From Bdellovibrionales bacterium (GTDB lineage: Bacteria > Bdellovibrionota > Bdellovibrionia > Bdellovibrionales > JAMPXM01), in assembly GCA_005793615.1 (NCBI GenBank), contig SXRI01000288.1:1-8625 (forward strand): DNA of 8,625 nucleotides, given 5' to 3'. The translations under genes and the position numbers were made by a program. Numbering within the stretch: position 1 is the first letter of the stretch; each line of letters opens with the position of its first letter. Positions 1-6,465 of the stretch are shown here, piece after piece. The notes beneath the pieces were generated by a model. That model searched no databases. It was not told where the DNA came from and saw only the letters and a program-made list of their open reading frames with translations.

Positions 1-90
1 ATAGACGTTCGCACTGGTCATTGGTTTTCAACGGCTTTTGCGAACCAAATAAGCAAGACTTCTCAGGTACGAAAACAAGAGTAAAAGGTT
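1..90. other. Window edge downstream of truA, no confirmed gene
   Basis: This stretch holds no gene I can confirm. On the plus strand, frame 1 is open from base 1 to a TAA at 82-84 and could be the last 27 codons of a gene converging on truA, leaving 6 nt between the stops. An open run of that length arises easily by chance. On the minus strand an ATG at 19-21 could begin a further gene running off the window, but no Shine-Dalgarno sequence precedes it. A weak 6-bp inverted repeat (21-26 with 43-48) has no T-tract, so I do not call a terminator. Confidence 0.25.
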
Positions 91-978
91 CTAAAGCTTA
101 CGGCACCTATTGTCAATAAAATCGGGGTAATTCACTCGATTCAAAAAGAGGCCTTGCGGTGGGGCCGTTGGCCCGGCAAGGCGTCGGTCGCCGAGCGCCA
201 GAAGCTCACGAACCCTTTCTGGCGGCAGTTCATCCTGGTTGAGATCGACAAGGGTGCCGACAATATTGCGTACCATTTGCTTCAGGAAACCATCGCCACG
301 AATTGTAAATTCCAGTGTATCTTCATCTACTTGAGTCCAATACGCTTCAGAAATTGTTCGCACCGTGGTCTGTACGATCGTACCGGAGCTCTGAAAGCTC
401 TTGAAATCCTGTTTGCCGACGAGAAATTTTGAAGCGGCGTTCAAAAGTTCGAGATTCAGGGGATAACGCACCCAGTAGGTAAATCGGCCGCGAATTGCGC
501 TCGGGACACGGCGATTGACCACGCGATATTTGTAAATTTTGTCGGTCACACAGGCAATGGCGTGAAAGTCACTTGGCGCCTGAAAGATCTCTTTGATCAC
601 GATGCTTTCAGGAGTGAGGCATTGAATGGCGTAGCGTAAGTCAAAAGTTGATGGGTCGCGGGGGGCGTCGAAATGTGCCACCTGCTGATTGGCGTGAACG
701 CCGGAATCAGTTCGGCTTGCGCCAAGAACGCGAATCGGTTGCGCGTAAATCTTCGAAATCGCGGCCTCGAGCGTCCCTTGGACTGAGGTCAGCTTCGTTT
801 GCCTCTGCCAGCCGGAAAAATCAGTGCCGTCATAAGAGACATGAATACGCGTGCGAAAGAACCCAGGCGCGCACTGGCGGTAGGGAGCGCGTGGCGATGA
901 CGCAGCTGAAGAAGCGGTCGACGAGTCGGTCGACGGATCGTCCGGTAAATCTGTTGGAGGCGGAGTTTCGTTTTTCAA
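91..978 (-). CDS. truA: tRNA pseudouridine(38-40) synthase TruA
   Basis: TruA converts uridine to pseudouridine at positions 38-40 of the tRNA anticodon arm in the cytoplasm. The 295-residue protein carries the family start of the fold at about residue 45 (RIHVSYDGTDFSGWQRQ). The catalytic motif GASRTDSGVHA follows, with nucleophile Asp91. The late motifs FLKQMVRNIVGTL and APPQGLFLNRVNYPD are also present. The core is complete and of normal length. Unusually, about 40 residues rich in Ser, Thr, Pro and Asp precede it, with no similarity to TruA that I can see. The only standard start in the open frame is TTG (976-978). It has no Shine-Dalgarno sequence and a small hairpin lies where one should be. 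The gene is last in the operon, 25 nt after the outer-membrane protein gene, so translation may depend on coupling. The product is secure; the start is not. Confidence 0.96.
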   Translation of the reverse strand: MKNETPPPTDLPDDPSTDSSTASSAASSPRAPYRQCAPGFFRTRIHVSYDGTDFSGWQRQTKLTSVQGTLEAAISKIYAQPIRVLGASRTDSGVHANQQVAHFDAPRDPSTFDLRYAIQCLTPESIVIKEIFQAPSDFHAIACVTDKIYKYRVVNRRVPSAIRGRFTYWVRYPLNLELLNAASKFLVGKQDFKSFQSSGTIVQTTVRTISEAYWTQVDEDTLEFTIRGDGFLKQMVRNIVGTLVDLNQDELPPERVRELLALGDRRLAGPTAPPQGLFLNRVNYPDFIDNRCRKL

Positions 979-982
979 GTAG

Positions 983-1001
983 AGCCGTATAACACACGGC
1001 T
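983..1001 (-). promoter_or_regulatory. Small hairpin just upstream of the truA start
   Basis: On the minus strand AGCCGT (1001-996) and ACGGCT (988-983) form a perfect 6-bp stem. The loop is 7 nt, and a G-T pair could extend the stem. The hairpin ends 4 nt before the TTG of truA and occupies the place where a Shine-Dalgarno sequence would sit. It has no T-tract, so it is not an intrinsic terminator. It may reduce independent initiation of truA or be incidental. Confidence 0.4.
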
Positions 1002-1003
1002 GC

Positions 1004-2119
1004 TTAAAATTCCATCATGAAGCCGGCATTTCCAGAAGCCGAGGTAAAATCGAGGGCGCTTCCAAGAGTAACGGCACCTCGGCCCTCAAGTGTGAACCAA
1101 ACGTGATTGATCCCGTATTCCGATTCGAGGCGACGCAATGAGCGTATGTCAGCCCAATCCATCAGCAGGTGAACACCACCGCCACCAACCGCGACCGCAC
1201 CACCACCTAGGCGTGGTCGGGCACCGTCGTCGCGAATTTCGGCTACCGTGTAATATCCAGCGCCGCCATTTATGAAGGGGACGAAAATCTGTTTGTCAGA
1301 GAATTGAAAGCGGTAATGAGCGGTTACAGTGTTCGGGAAGAGCGCAAAGGTATAGCGCTCATCGGGTACCTCCGCGGCACGCGTAGGGTCTTTGAAGTGG
1401 CCTTGTGCGGAGGCCACCGCGAGACCACTACCGATAACGACTCCGATACGTCCGACGGCGGTGTTCAGGCGCATCAGCTCATAACTAAGCAAGAGAATGG
1501 GTAGAGATGATTGGCCATAGATTTGTCCGAAAGTTAGACTATTGCTGGCGTTCGAGAGCTTTGGGGGTGTGAGAAGGCCAAACGAAAAAGACGCCGCATG
1601 TTTGGAGACCGACACTGGAAGCTTGTATTGAAACGCACCGCTGGAGTGCATTTCCACCGGGCGCTCGACTCCTGGTGCGCCCTTATAGCTCGGTGGCTGC
1701 GGATTGGAATCGTAGCGATATTCGCCGCTTGATTTGGTATCGACGGGTGCATCGACTCCTGGAGTAGCAGAGAACTTGGGCGGCGCGACCTCAGTGCCAT
1801 AATAGTAATTTTCATTCTCGTCGACCTTGATCGGCCGAGGCAGCGGCGGCTCGGGGGCCTCGGCGGTCTGAGGGGCGTTGAGAATCGAGGGATCGGCAGC
1901 AAAACTACCCTCCTCTGAGCCGGGATACGGCGGCTCGGGCGGCGGCGGTCTTTCTTCAACTAACGGCTCTTGTATGGATTCCTGGATAGAATCTTGTACG
2001 GACTCACTGGATTCACCGGATTGTTCGGGGTCGACCGCTGCGTGACTGGTAAATCCAGGCGTAACAGCTGCGGCCAATGCTCCCAAGAAAAGCAATGCGG
2101 TTATGTGGCGCTTTGGCAA
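1004..2119 (-). CDS. Predicted outer-membrane beta-barrel protein with Pro-rich repeat linker
   Basis: I do not recognise a named family. From a TTG start at 2117-2119 the product is 371 residues. Residues 1-28 look like a signal peptide (PKRH, then a hydrophobic stretch, ending SHAA). Residues about 30-100 are acidic and proline-rich (ERPPPPEPPYPG). Residues 104-161 are two copies of a 29-residue repeat. From about 165 the sequence has alternating, glycine-rich strands typical of a small outer-membrane barrel, ending NAGFMMEF with a terminal Phe as in BAM-assembled proteins. GGGAGG lies 4 nt before this TTG. An ATG at 2246-2248 would also be in frame but would add 43 Arg-rich residues ahead of the signal peptide, so I reject it. 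The start overlaps the end of the upstream CFI-box gene by 19 nt, which indicates translational coupling. Function could be structural or adhesive; this is inference. Confidence 0.75.
   Translation of the reverse strand: MPKRHITALLFLGALAAAVTPGFTSHAAVDPEQSGESSESVQDSIQESIQEPLVEERPPPPEPPYPGSEEGSFAADPSILNAPQTAEAPEPPLPRPIKVDENENYYYGTEVAPPKFSATPGVDAPVDTKSSGEYRYDSNPQPPSYKGAPGVERPVEMHSSGAFQYKLPVSVSKHAASFSFGLLTPPKLSNASNSLTFGQIYGQSSLPILLLSYELMRLNTAVGRIGVVIGSGLAVASAQGHFKDPTRAAEVPDERYTFALFPNTVTAHYRFQFSDKQIFVPFINGGAGYYTVAEIRDDGARPRLGGGAVAVGGGGVHLLMDWADIRSLRRLESEYGINHVWFTLEGRGAVTLGSALDFTSASGNAGFMMEF
1637..1810 (-). repeat. Two tandem 29-codon repeats inside the outer-membrane protein
   Basis: Residues 104-132 and 133-161 align without gaps. 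Shared elements are Y-x-Y near the start, PP followed by an aromatic residue, PGV-x-x-PV with an acidic residue next, and SSG at the end. A partial third copy begins at residue 162 (AFQYK). The copies differ at many codons, so the duplication is old and kept at the protein level rather than a fresh DNA repeat. Confidence 0.8.
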
Positions 2120-3642
2120 CGGGCCTCCCGCGTGCGACGACGATCGCGGATGATTGAAACGGCGGCGAAACTCAGAAGTCCAAGTGCTGCGATACCCAAA
2201 AGACTCAAGACCAAAGCGATGGCGAGGCCGAGCTTTACGGATAACCATGCGAAAATCAGAGCCGGCAGAAGTGCAGCCCGGGCCAAGGCGCGCAAGGTTT
2301 CTGACTGAGCGATCATACGCGCGTACTGAGGGCTATGTTTGTAATAAAGCTTCACGAATTTAACGCCCCATTTTGAGGCATAAAGGAATTGATCGCGAAA
2401 GAGGCGGAAGGTTTCTACTTGCGGAGCCATTTGTGATCCGTAAGCGGCCGTCGCGACAAAGCAGGTGAGATCCTTAGAGAGCACACCGACAACTTCGCCA
2501 GGATGTCCCAGGTGGCAGGTAAGGTCGCTAGCGCCTGTCGAGTTCAGACAGTAGGTGTCAGGGTTAGTGGGGCCGGGTACGGTACCGGTTGCGGTGTAGT
2601 AACCGACGTTCTGTGCCATGTCGACGACGGCGACCTTAAAGGAGTACCACTCGTCATTGGTAAAGCCCGTCACGCGCGAAGGACTGACCGAAGGCGAGGC
2701 ACCCGAAGTTTGGTCGAGGTCCAAATCTCGATAACGATCTGGACCAACCGCGGTAGTGATTTGGTTAAAGGTGTCTCTGCCTGGCGCCCAAAGTAAGCGC
2801 ACGGCAAAGGCAGGTAGAGGGCCTCCTGTCGGGAAATTGAGGCCAGGGACTAGATTACGCAAGACGACTTTGCCGTCACCGTTACCGATGGCAAAGGCAC
2901 ACAACCCAGATGCGCCCGCATCTTCGCAGAGACCGACCGTCGAAGAACCGTCACCGAGCTGACCGACATCACTTTGTCCGATGCCATTGCTGACCCAAAT
3001 CCCAATCGAAGCTCCGGCGTCGGCGTCGGCGGTGGTCGCGGTGCTGCCCACCGTTAATATGCCAAGGGTGAAGGTTTGAGTTGCGGCTGTCGTGTCAGGA
3101 GCGACCTGGCAGTCGTTACCGATGCTCACACCACCGGAAGCAGTGGTGGCCATTGAGGCGCAGACGTCACCCCATCTAAAGGTAATCGAGCCGGTAGCTC
3201 CGGCGGCAACAGGTGCTGTAGGCCAATTGGTGGGGGTAACACTCGTTGCGGTTCCGGAGCCAGAGTTGATCAAAACTGGATAACCAGCCTTATCGGAAGT
3301 GTAGGTAATCGTGAGATAGACGTTTGCGTCGATCGCCCTATTATTACAGGCCAACAAAGGAATCGCGGGCGTAGCCCAGAGGCAGGTATCGAACGTTTTG
3401 TTTGTAGAGTTGGTGCCGAGTCCAGTAAAAACCCCAGCCGTGCCGCCGTAGATCTCGGTCTTGCCAGTGCCTGCAGTCGGTGATGGCGTGGCAGTGGGAC
3501 TGGTGGTCTGGCCCGGCAAAACCTCATGGGAGGCGCCGTTAACAGCGGTGATTTTTACTGTCGCTTGCGCGAACTGAGGTGTCGTAAACGACCCGAGGAC
3601 GAGGAGCCAAAATATATTCGAGATAAGCTGCAATCTACGCAT
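2101..3642 (-). CDS. Secreted protein with C-terminal CFI-box-like domain
   Basis: The 513-residue protein starts at ATG 3640-3642, 22 nt after asd. Residues 1-27 are a signal peptide ending AQA. Residues 45-60 are a Thr/Pro/Ser-rich stretch. The ectodomain to about residue 390 is Gly/Ala/Thr-rich. Its eight cysteines lie in four close pairs (87/99, 161/178, 239/248, 365/376), suggesting disulfides and an extracytoplasmic location. At 394-403 is CFVATAAYGS. It is followed by LFRDQFL, YYKHSPQYA, a long hydrophobic region (about 458-498, one or two membrane segments) and an Arg-rich tail. This order matches the C-terminal domain that I recall annotators calling the CFI-box C-terminal domain, found on diverse secreted proteins with no settled function. 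I cannot assign an activity. No Shine-Dalgarno sequence precedes the ATG. The last codons overlap the next gene and contain its ribosome binding site. Confidence 0.8.
   Translation of the reverse strand: MRRLQLISNIFWLLVLGSFTTPQFAQATVKITAVNGASHEVLPGQTTSPTATPSPTAGTGKTEIYGGTAGVFTGLGTNSTNKTFDTCLWATPAIPLLACNNRAIDANVYLTITYTSDKAGYPVLINSGSGTATSVTPTNWPTAPVAAGATGSITFRWGDVCASMATTASGGVSIGNDCQVAPDTTAATQTFTLGILTVGSTATTADADAGASIGIWVSNGIGQSDVGQLGDGSSTVGLCEDAGASGLCAFAIGNGDGKVVLRNLVPGLNFPTGGPLPAFAVRLLWAPGRDTFNQITTAVGPDRYRDLDLDQTSGASPSVSPSRVTGFTNDEWYSFKVAVVDMAQNVGYYTATGTVPGPTNPDTYCLNSTGASDLTCHLGHPGEVVGVLSKDLTCFVATAAYGSQMAPQVETFRLFRDQFLYASKWGVKFVKLYYKHSPQYARMIAQSETLRALARAALLPALIFAWLSVKLGLAIALVLSLLGIAALGLLSFAAVSIIRDRRRTREARCQSAT
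2124..2129 (-). promoter_or_regulatory. Ribosome binding site selecting the TTG start at 2119
   Basis: GGGAGG on the minus strand sits 4 nt before TTG 2117-2119, inside the last codons of the CFI-box gene. It supports the short signal-peptide start over the ATG at 2248. The spacing is a little short, which fits initiation by ribosomes finishing the upstream gene. Confidence 0.6.
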
Positions 3643-3664
3643 GAGTGCAATTGCAGCACGCGGT

Positions 3665-4711
3665 TTATTTTAAGTCAAAAATATGCTCAGCAATCTGAAT
3701 ACCGTTGAGTGCGGCGCCTTTGCGGAGGTTGTCGGCGACAACCCACATCAGCCAAGTGCGATCGTCATAGAGGTCGCGGTGAATACGACCGACGAACACG
3801 GGGTTTTGTCCAGAGGCGGTTTTTTGTGTCGGGTAGACTGGACCTTTGGCTGGGTTTACGACCTCGAGACCTTTGCCATCGGTGAGAGTGGCGGTGATCT
3901 CGCTCAGCGAGAGTGCCGGCTGGTTGGCTGGTTGGTTGAGCGTAACCCAAACGGCCTCGGCGTGAGCATTGAGAGTGGGCACGCGAACGGTGAAAGCCGA
4001 TACGGGCAGTTGCGGCAGACGCAAAATCTTGCGTGTTTCGTTCATGATTTTGATTTCTTCAGTACAGAAACCGTCGTCGCCGAAGCGCCCGATTTGCGGC
4101 ACACAGTTAAAGGCGATCGGCTGCGGAAAGGTGGCGCTGCTAGTGATCTCTTCGCCTTCAAGTGCTTGCCGGGTGGTCGAAAACAATTCTTCGATGCCAT
4201 TGCGACCGGCACCACTGACCGACTGGTAACTCGCGACGCGCACAGAGTTTAGGCCATACTTTTTTGCAAGCGGCGCGAGCGCGACCACCAACTGGATAGT
4301 TGAACAGTTGGGGTTGGCTACAATCGTCGGTTGACCGCGCTTGGGCAAGAGATCGCCATTCACCTCAGGGACAACAAGTGGGTAGGCATTGTTCATGCGA
4401 AAGGCTGCCGAGTTATCGACCGCGATAGCGCCAGAAGCTACGGCCTGCGGCGCCCATTCTTGAGAAATTTCGTCGCCACTGGAGAAGAACACCAAATCAA
4501 GACCCGTGAAACAATCAGCACCGAGTTGATGAACCGGGAACTCGCGACCCTGACAAGTAAGGGTTTTACCAAGCGAGTTTTCGCTCGCGAACAGGCGCAA
4601 ATCTCCAAGAGGAAAGTTGCGTTCCTCTAAAAGTTCAAGAAAGGTTTCACCCACGACCCCGGTCGCACCAACGACGCCGACGTTGATGCCATTAGTAACT
4701 GAATTGTTCAC
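3665..4711 (-). CDS. asd: Aspartate-semialdehyde dehydrogenase
   Basis: Asd reduces L-aspartyl-4-phosphate to aspartate-4-semialdehyde with NADPH in the cytoplasm. This is the branch-point step to diaminopimelate and lysine, and to threonine and methionine. The 348-residue product has the N-terminal Rossmann motif GVVGATGVVG (residues 12-21). The active-site Cys136 lies in NPNCSTIQ, followed by QSVSGAGRNGIEEL, TEEIKIMNETRKIL and RVPTLNAHAEAV, which holds the expected catalytic His250. Length is normal and all key residues are present. The loop FFSSGDEIS (75-83) differs from the SAGGS-type loop I expect in many homologues. The GTG start (4709-4711) overlaps the pssA stop as GTGA, and GAGGAG lies 8 nt upstream, so the start is well supported. 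The enzyme links this operon to peptidoglycan precursor supply. Confidence 0.97.
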   Translation of the reverse strand: MNNSVTNGINVGVVGATGVVGETFLELLEERNFPLGDLRLFASENSLGKTLTCQGREFPVHQLGADCFTGLDLVFFSSGDEISQEWAPQAVASGAIAVDNSAAFRMNNAYPLVVPEVNGDLLPKRGQPTIVANPNCSTIQLVVALAPLAKKYGLNSVRVASYQSVSGAGRNGIEELFSTTRQALEGEEITSSATFPQPIAFNCVPQIGRFGDDGFCTEEIKIMNETRKILRLPQLPVSAFTVRVPTLNAHAEAVWVTLNQPANQPALSLSEITATLTDGKGLEVVNPAKGPVYPTQKTASGQNPVFVGRIHRDLYDDRTWLMWVVADNLRKGAALNGIQIAEHIFDLK

Positions 4712-5568
4712 TTCGACGGCTCCTCTTCATCGATTTCTTCGTGAAGATCATCACCTTCGCCGGTTGTGAGCATTGGTTCAAGTGGTAAATGCTTCGAGGG
4801 CTTACCCCAGCCGAGCAGGCCGACGACCGCTCCAAGAACGGCATAGGCCATGAAGACGACAAAGAGCATTACCTCAGGGCGATAGGCGACCAGGATGATC
4901 AGGGCGAGGCCAACCACGATGTAGTGAAACGGTAGCCGGTGTTTGAGATCGATGTCCTTAAAACTGCGGTAGGGAAACGTACTGATCATAACCACAGCTA
5001 AGAGAACGGTCATTGCCAACAGGCCAAAATGACCCTTTGGATCCCAGCTGAGATCGGTAAAGGCGAGCACGGAGCTGGCGACAATACCGGCAGCCATGGG
5101 AATCGGTAATCCTTGGAAGTAATTCTTCTCTACGATGTTCGCTTGCACATTGAAGCGCGCCAGTCGCAAAGCGCCACAAGCCGTGTAGAGAAAGGCCGCA
5201 AGCCAGCCGATGCGTCCGAGCGGTTGCAGGGCCCAGAGAAAGAGCATTATCGCAGGAGCTACGCCAAAGCTCACAAGGTCGCAAAGTGAATCGTACTCGG
5301 CACCGAACTTACTCATGCTATGGGTCAAACGCGCCACCCGTCCATCCAGTTGATCAAATATTGCGGCGGCGACGATGGCATAGGCAGCGAACTCAAAATC
5401 TCCCTGAATAGCCTTCACGATCGCGACAAAGCCAGAGAACATATTCATCGTCGTGATCAGATTCGGCAAAATGTAAATATGCATACCTGGGCGCATGCGC
5501 AGACGCCGCCGACGCAATGGTAAAAAACCGTTGTCGCTGACTTTATTGCTGGTCGAAGAATCGCCCAC
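4708..5568 (-). CDS. pssA: CDP-diacylglycerol-serine O-phosphatidyltransferase
   Basis: PssA joins CDP-diacylglycerol and L-serine to give phosphatidylserine and CMP in the inner membrane. Phosphatidylserine is normally decarboxylated to phosphatidylethanolamine by Psd, which is not in this window. The CDP-alcohol phosphotransferase signature D-x2-DG-x2-AR-x8-G-x3-D-x3-D is perfect at residues 72-97 (Asp72, Asp75, Asp93, Asp97). Before it comes YILPNLITTMNMFSGF, typical of the membrane-bound (type II) PssA group. Several hydrophobic helices follow, and the protein ends in an acidic tail (EEIDEEEPSK). I place the start at GTG 5566-5568 because AAAGGA lies 8 nt upstream. An ATG three codons earlier (5575-5577) abuts that same sequence, leaving no room for it to act. 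The gene is 13 nt after the kinase-family gene and overlaps asd by 4 nt. Confidence 0.95.
   Translation of the reverse strand: MGDSSTSNKVSDNGFLPLRRRRLRMRPGMHIYILPNLITTMNMFSGFVAIVKAIQGDFEFAAYAIVAAAIFDQLDGRVARLTHSMSKFGAEYDSLCDLVSFGVAPAIMLFLWALQPLGRIGWLAAFLYTACGALRLARFNVQANIVEKNYFQGLPIPMAAGIVASSVLAFTDLSWDPKGHFGLLAMTVLLAVVMISTFPYRSFKDIDLKHRLPFHYIVVGLALIILVAYRPEVMLFVVFMAYAVLGAVVGLLGWGKPSKHLPLEPMLTTGEGDDLHEEIDEEEPSK
4720..4725 (-). promoter_or_regulatory. Ribosome binding site for asd
   Basis: GAGGAG on the minus strand lies 8 nt before the GTG of asd, within the last codons of pssA. Together with the GTGA start/stop overlap (4708-4711), this points to coupled translation of pssA and asd. Confidence 0.75.
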
Positions 5569-5576
5569 TTGAACCA

Positions 5577-5582
5577 TCCTTT
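5577..5582 (-). promoter_or_regulatory. Ribosome binding site deciding the pssA start
   Basis: AAAGGA on the minus strand is 8 nt from GTG 5566-5568 and directly adjoins, by one base overlapping, ATG 5575-5577. Its position favours the GTG. The two starts differ by only three residues. Confidence 0.55.
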
Positions 5583-6271
5583 CAAATTCCAAAGCCACCA
5601 TAGACGGTAAACAACAGCCACAGAAGGCACGCTCCCACAACGGGGAAACTAAGGTTGTCGTCGATCTTTCCGATCGGAATCAATTCGGCAGCGGCGCCAA
5701 TCAAACCCGACAATGGAGCTACGATCAAGAGACGTTCAGTCATGATGTTGTTGAAATAATAATAGATGGCAGAAATAATCGTACAAACCGCAAACGCCGC
5801 CATGGTTCCTTGAAGTGTTTTCGAACCGAGTATCTTATCTTTTCCAAAGCGCAGTCCAAAAAAGCTCGCCACCGGATCGCCAAACGCTAGAAACAACAGG
5901 GTCAAGGTCACGATGTGGAACTTATTGAGCCAGAGCAGAAACATAGCTCCGATGAGAAGATAGCTAAAGCCTGAAAGGGCACCGGTTTCATGACGGCGCA
6001 TCACCGGGCCAAAAACTCTCATCGTTGTGCGATTGAGCCCAGGGTACTTCAAACGCAAAAGGTCGAGGGGAAGAATAAAGGCCGAAAGGCTTAAGAGCGC
6101 GATCCATGCCAAGCGAGTAGGCATAAAGGCATAAAACGCAGCCATACCGCAAATGCCGGCGCAATGCCAAATTTTGCGGCTTAAATGGAGGTCACTCTTT
6201 TGTTTCAGGTGCTTGAGCGTAGGATTTAGTTCCTTTGACTTCTCAGACATCGGGCCATTTTCGCCAGTCAT
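5582..6271 (-). CDS. Diacylglycerol/polyprenol kinase family membrane protein
   Basis: This 229-residue polytopic protein resembles the SEC59/DGK1/VTE5 group, related in fold to CdsA-type cytidylyltransferases. Known eukaryotic members use CTP to phosphorylate dolichol, diacylglycerol or phytol. Bacterial members are mostly uncharacterised. Visible family features are SRKIWHCAG (31-39), GALSGFSYLLIG (97-108), GDPVASFFGLRFGK with GSKTLQGT (131-156), and AAELIPIGKIDDNLSFP (194-210), with hydrophobic helices between them. The start is ATG 6269-6271, chosen because AAGGA lies 7 nt upstream. The ATG at 6295 lacks such a site. It is the first gene of the operon and sits directly before pssA. A role in making or recycling phosphatidate, the precursor of CDP-diacylglycerol, is therefore a reasonable inference. 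The substrate (diacylglycerol, undecaprenol or another isoprenoid alcohol) cannot be read from the sequence. Confidence 0.85.
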   Translation of the reverse strand: MTGENGPMSEKSKELNPTLKHLKQKSDLHLSRKIWHCAGICGMAAFYAFMPTRLAWIALLSLSAFILPLDLLRLKYPGLNRTTMRVFGPVMRRHETGALSGFSYLLIGAMFLLWLNKFHIVTLTLLFLAFGDPVASFFGLRFGKDKILGSKTLQGTMAAFAVCTIISAIYYYFNNIMTERLLIVAPLSGLIGAAAELIPIGKIDDNLSFPVVGACLLWLLFTVYGGFGI

Positions 6272-6278
6272 TTGACGG

Positions 6279-6283
6279 TCCTT
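6279..6283 (-). promoter_or_regulatory. Ribosome binding site for the kinase-family gene
   Basis: AAGGA on the minus strand is 7 nt from ATG 6269-6271. It argues against the ATG eight codons upstream at 6293-6295. Confidence 0.65.
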
Positions 6284-6425
6284 ACGGTGATCCATTTTTA
6301 CGTTAAATTACGGGAATTACTAGTTATTCATCTCATATGTGAAAAATTGCCGCACCCCCTCTCCAAAAGGGTATTCAGCTTTAGATTCGGTAAGTCATTC
6401 CCAACAGTTATAGCCTCCTCGAAGG

Positions 6426-6438
6426 TGCAAAACTTGCA
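6426..6438. promoter_or_regulatory. Inverted repeat, possible operator
   Basis: TGCAA-AAC-TTGCA is a perfect 5-bp inverted repeat with a 3-nt spacer, lying 27 nt upstream of the start codon at 6466. The dyad would suit a dimeric regulator, but short dyads are common by chance and there is no second copy to support it. Confidence 0.25.
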
Positions 6439-6452
6439 AGTCAATTTTAGAT

Positions 6453-6458
6453 AAGGAG
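6453..6458 (+). promoter_or_regulatory. Ribosome binding site for the gene at 6466
   Basis: AAGGAG lies 7 nt before ATG 6466. This is a near-ideal Shine-Dalgarno arrangement and fixes the start. Confidence 0.8.
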
Positions 6459-6465
6459 CCTAGAC

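Larger units (their letters stand above)
6272..6465. promoter_or_regulatory. Divergent intergenic promoter region
   Basis: This gap separates the start of the six-gene minus-strand operon from the plus-strand gene at 6466 and should contain both promoters. I looked for sigma-70-like pairs. On the minus strand TTGACT (6444-6439) and TATAAC (6412-6407) are good boxes, but 26 nt separate them, too far for one promoter. On the plus strand TTATAG (6408-6413) has no good -35 partner. The region also holds an inverted repeat at 6426-6438. Confidence 0.55.

Noticed and set aside
21..48. Inverted repeat TTGGTT/AACCAA as a terminator for truA
   Set aside because: Only 6 A/T-rich base pairs around a 16-nt loop, with no T-tract on either side.
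648..992. Plus-strand open frame of 114 codons opposite truA
   Set aside because: Its Arg- and Ser-rich translation is what antisense reading of this GC-rich segment gives; truA is certain on the other strand.
2120..2248. Longer N-terminus for the outer-membrane protein from ATG 2248
   Set aside because: It would put 43 Arg-rich residues before a clear signal peptide and overlap the upstream gene by about 150 nt. GGGAGG before TTG 2119 fits better.
3683..4252. Plus-strand open frame of 189 codons opposite asd
   Set aside because: It lies antisense to a highly conserved enzyme gene, has no ribosome binding site or recognisable domain, and its composition follows from the asd codons.
5578..5640. 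Longer PssA N-terminus starting at 5640
   Set aside because: The extra residues lie inside the coding sequence of the upstream gene and match nothing in the family. A ribosome binding site marks a start at 5568.
6407..6444. Minus-strand TTGACT and TATAAC as a promoter for the operon
   Set aside because: The two boxes are separated by 26 nt, well outside the 16-18 nt range of sigma-70 promoters.
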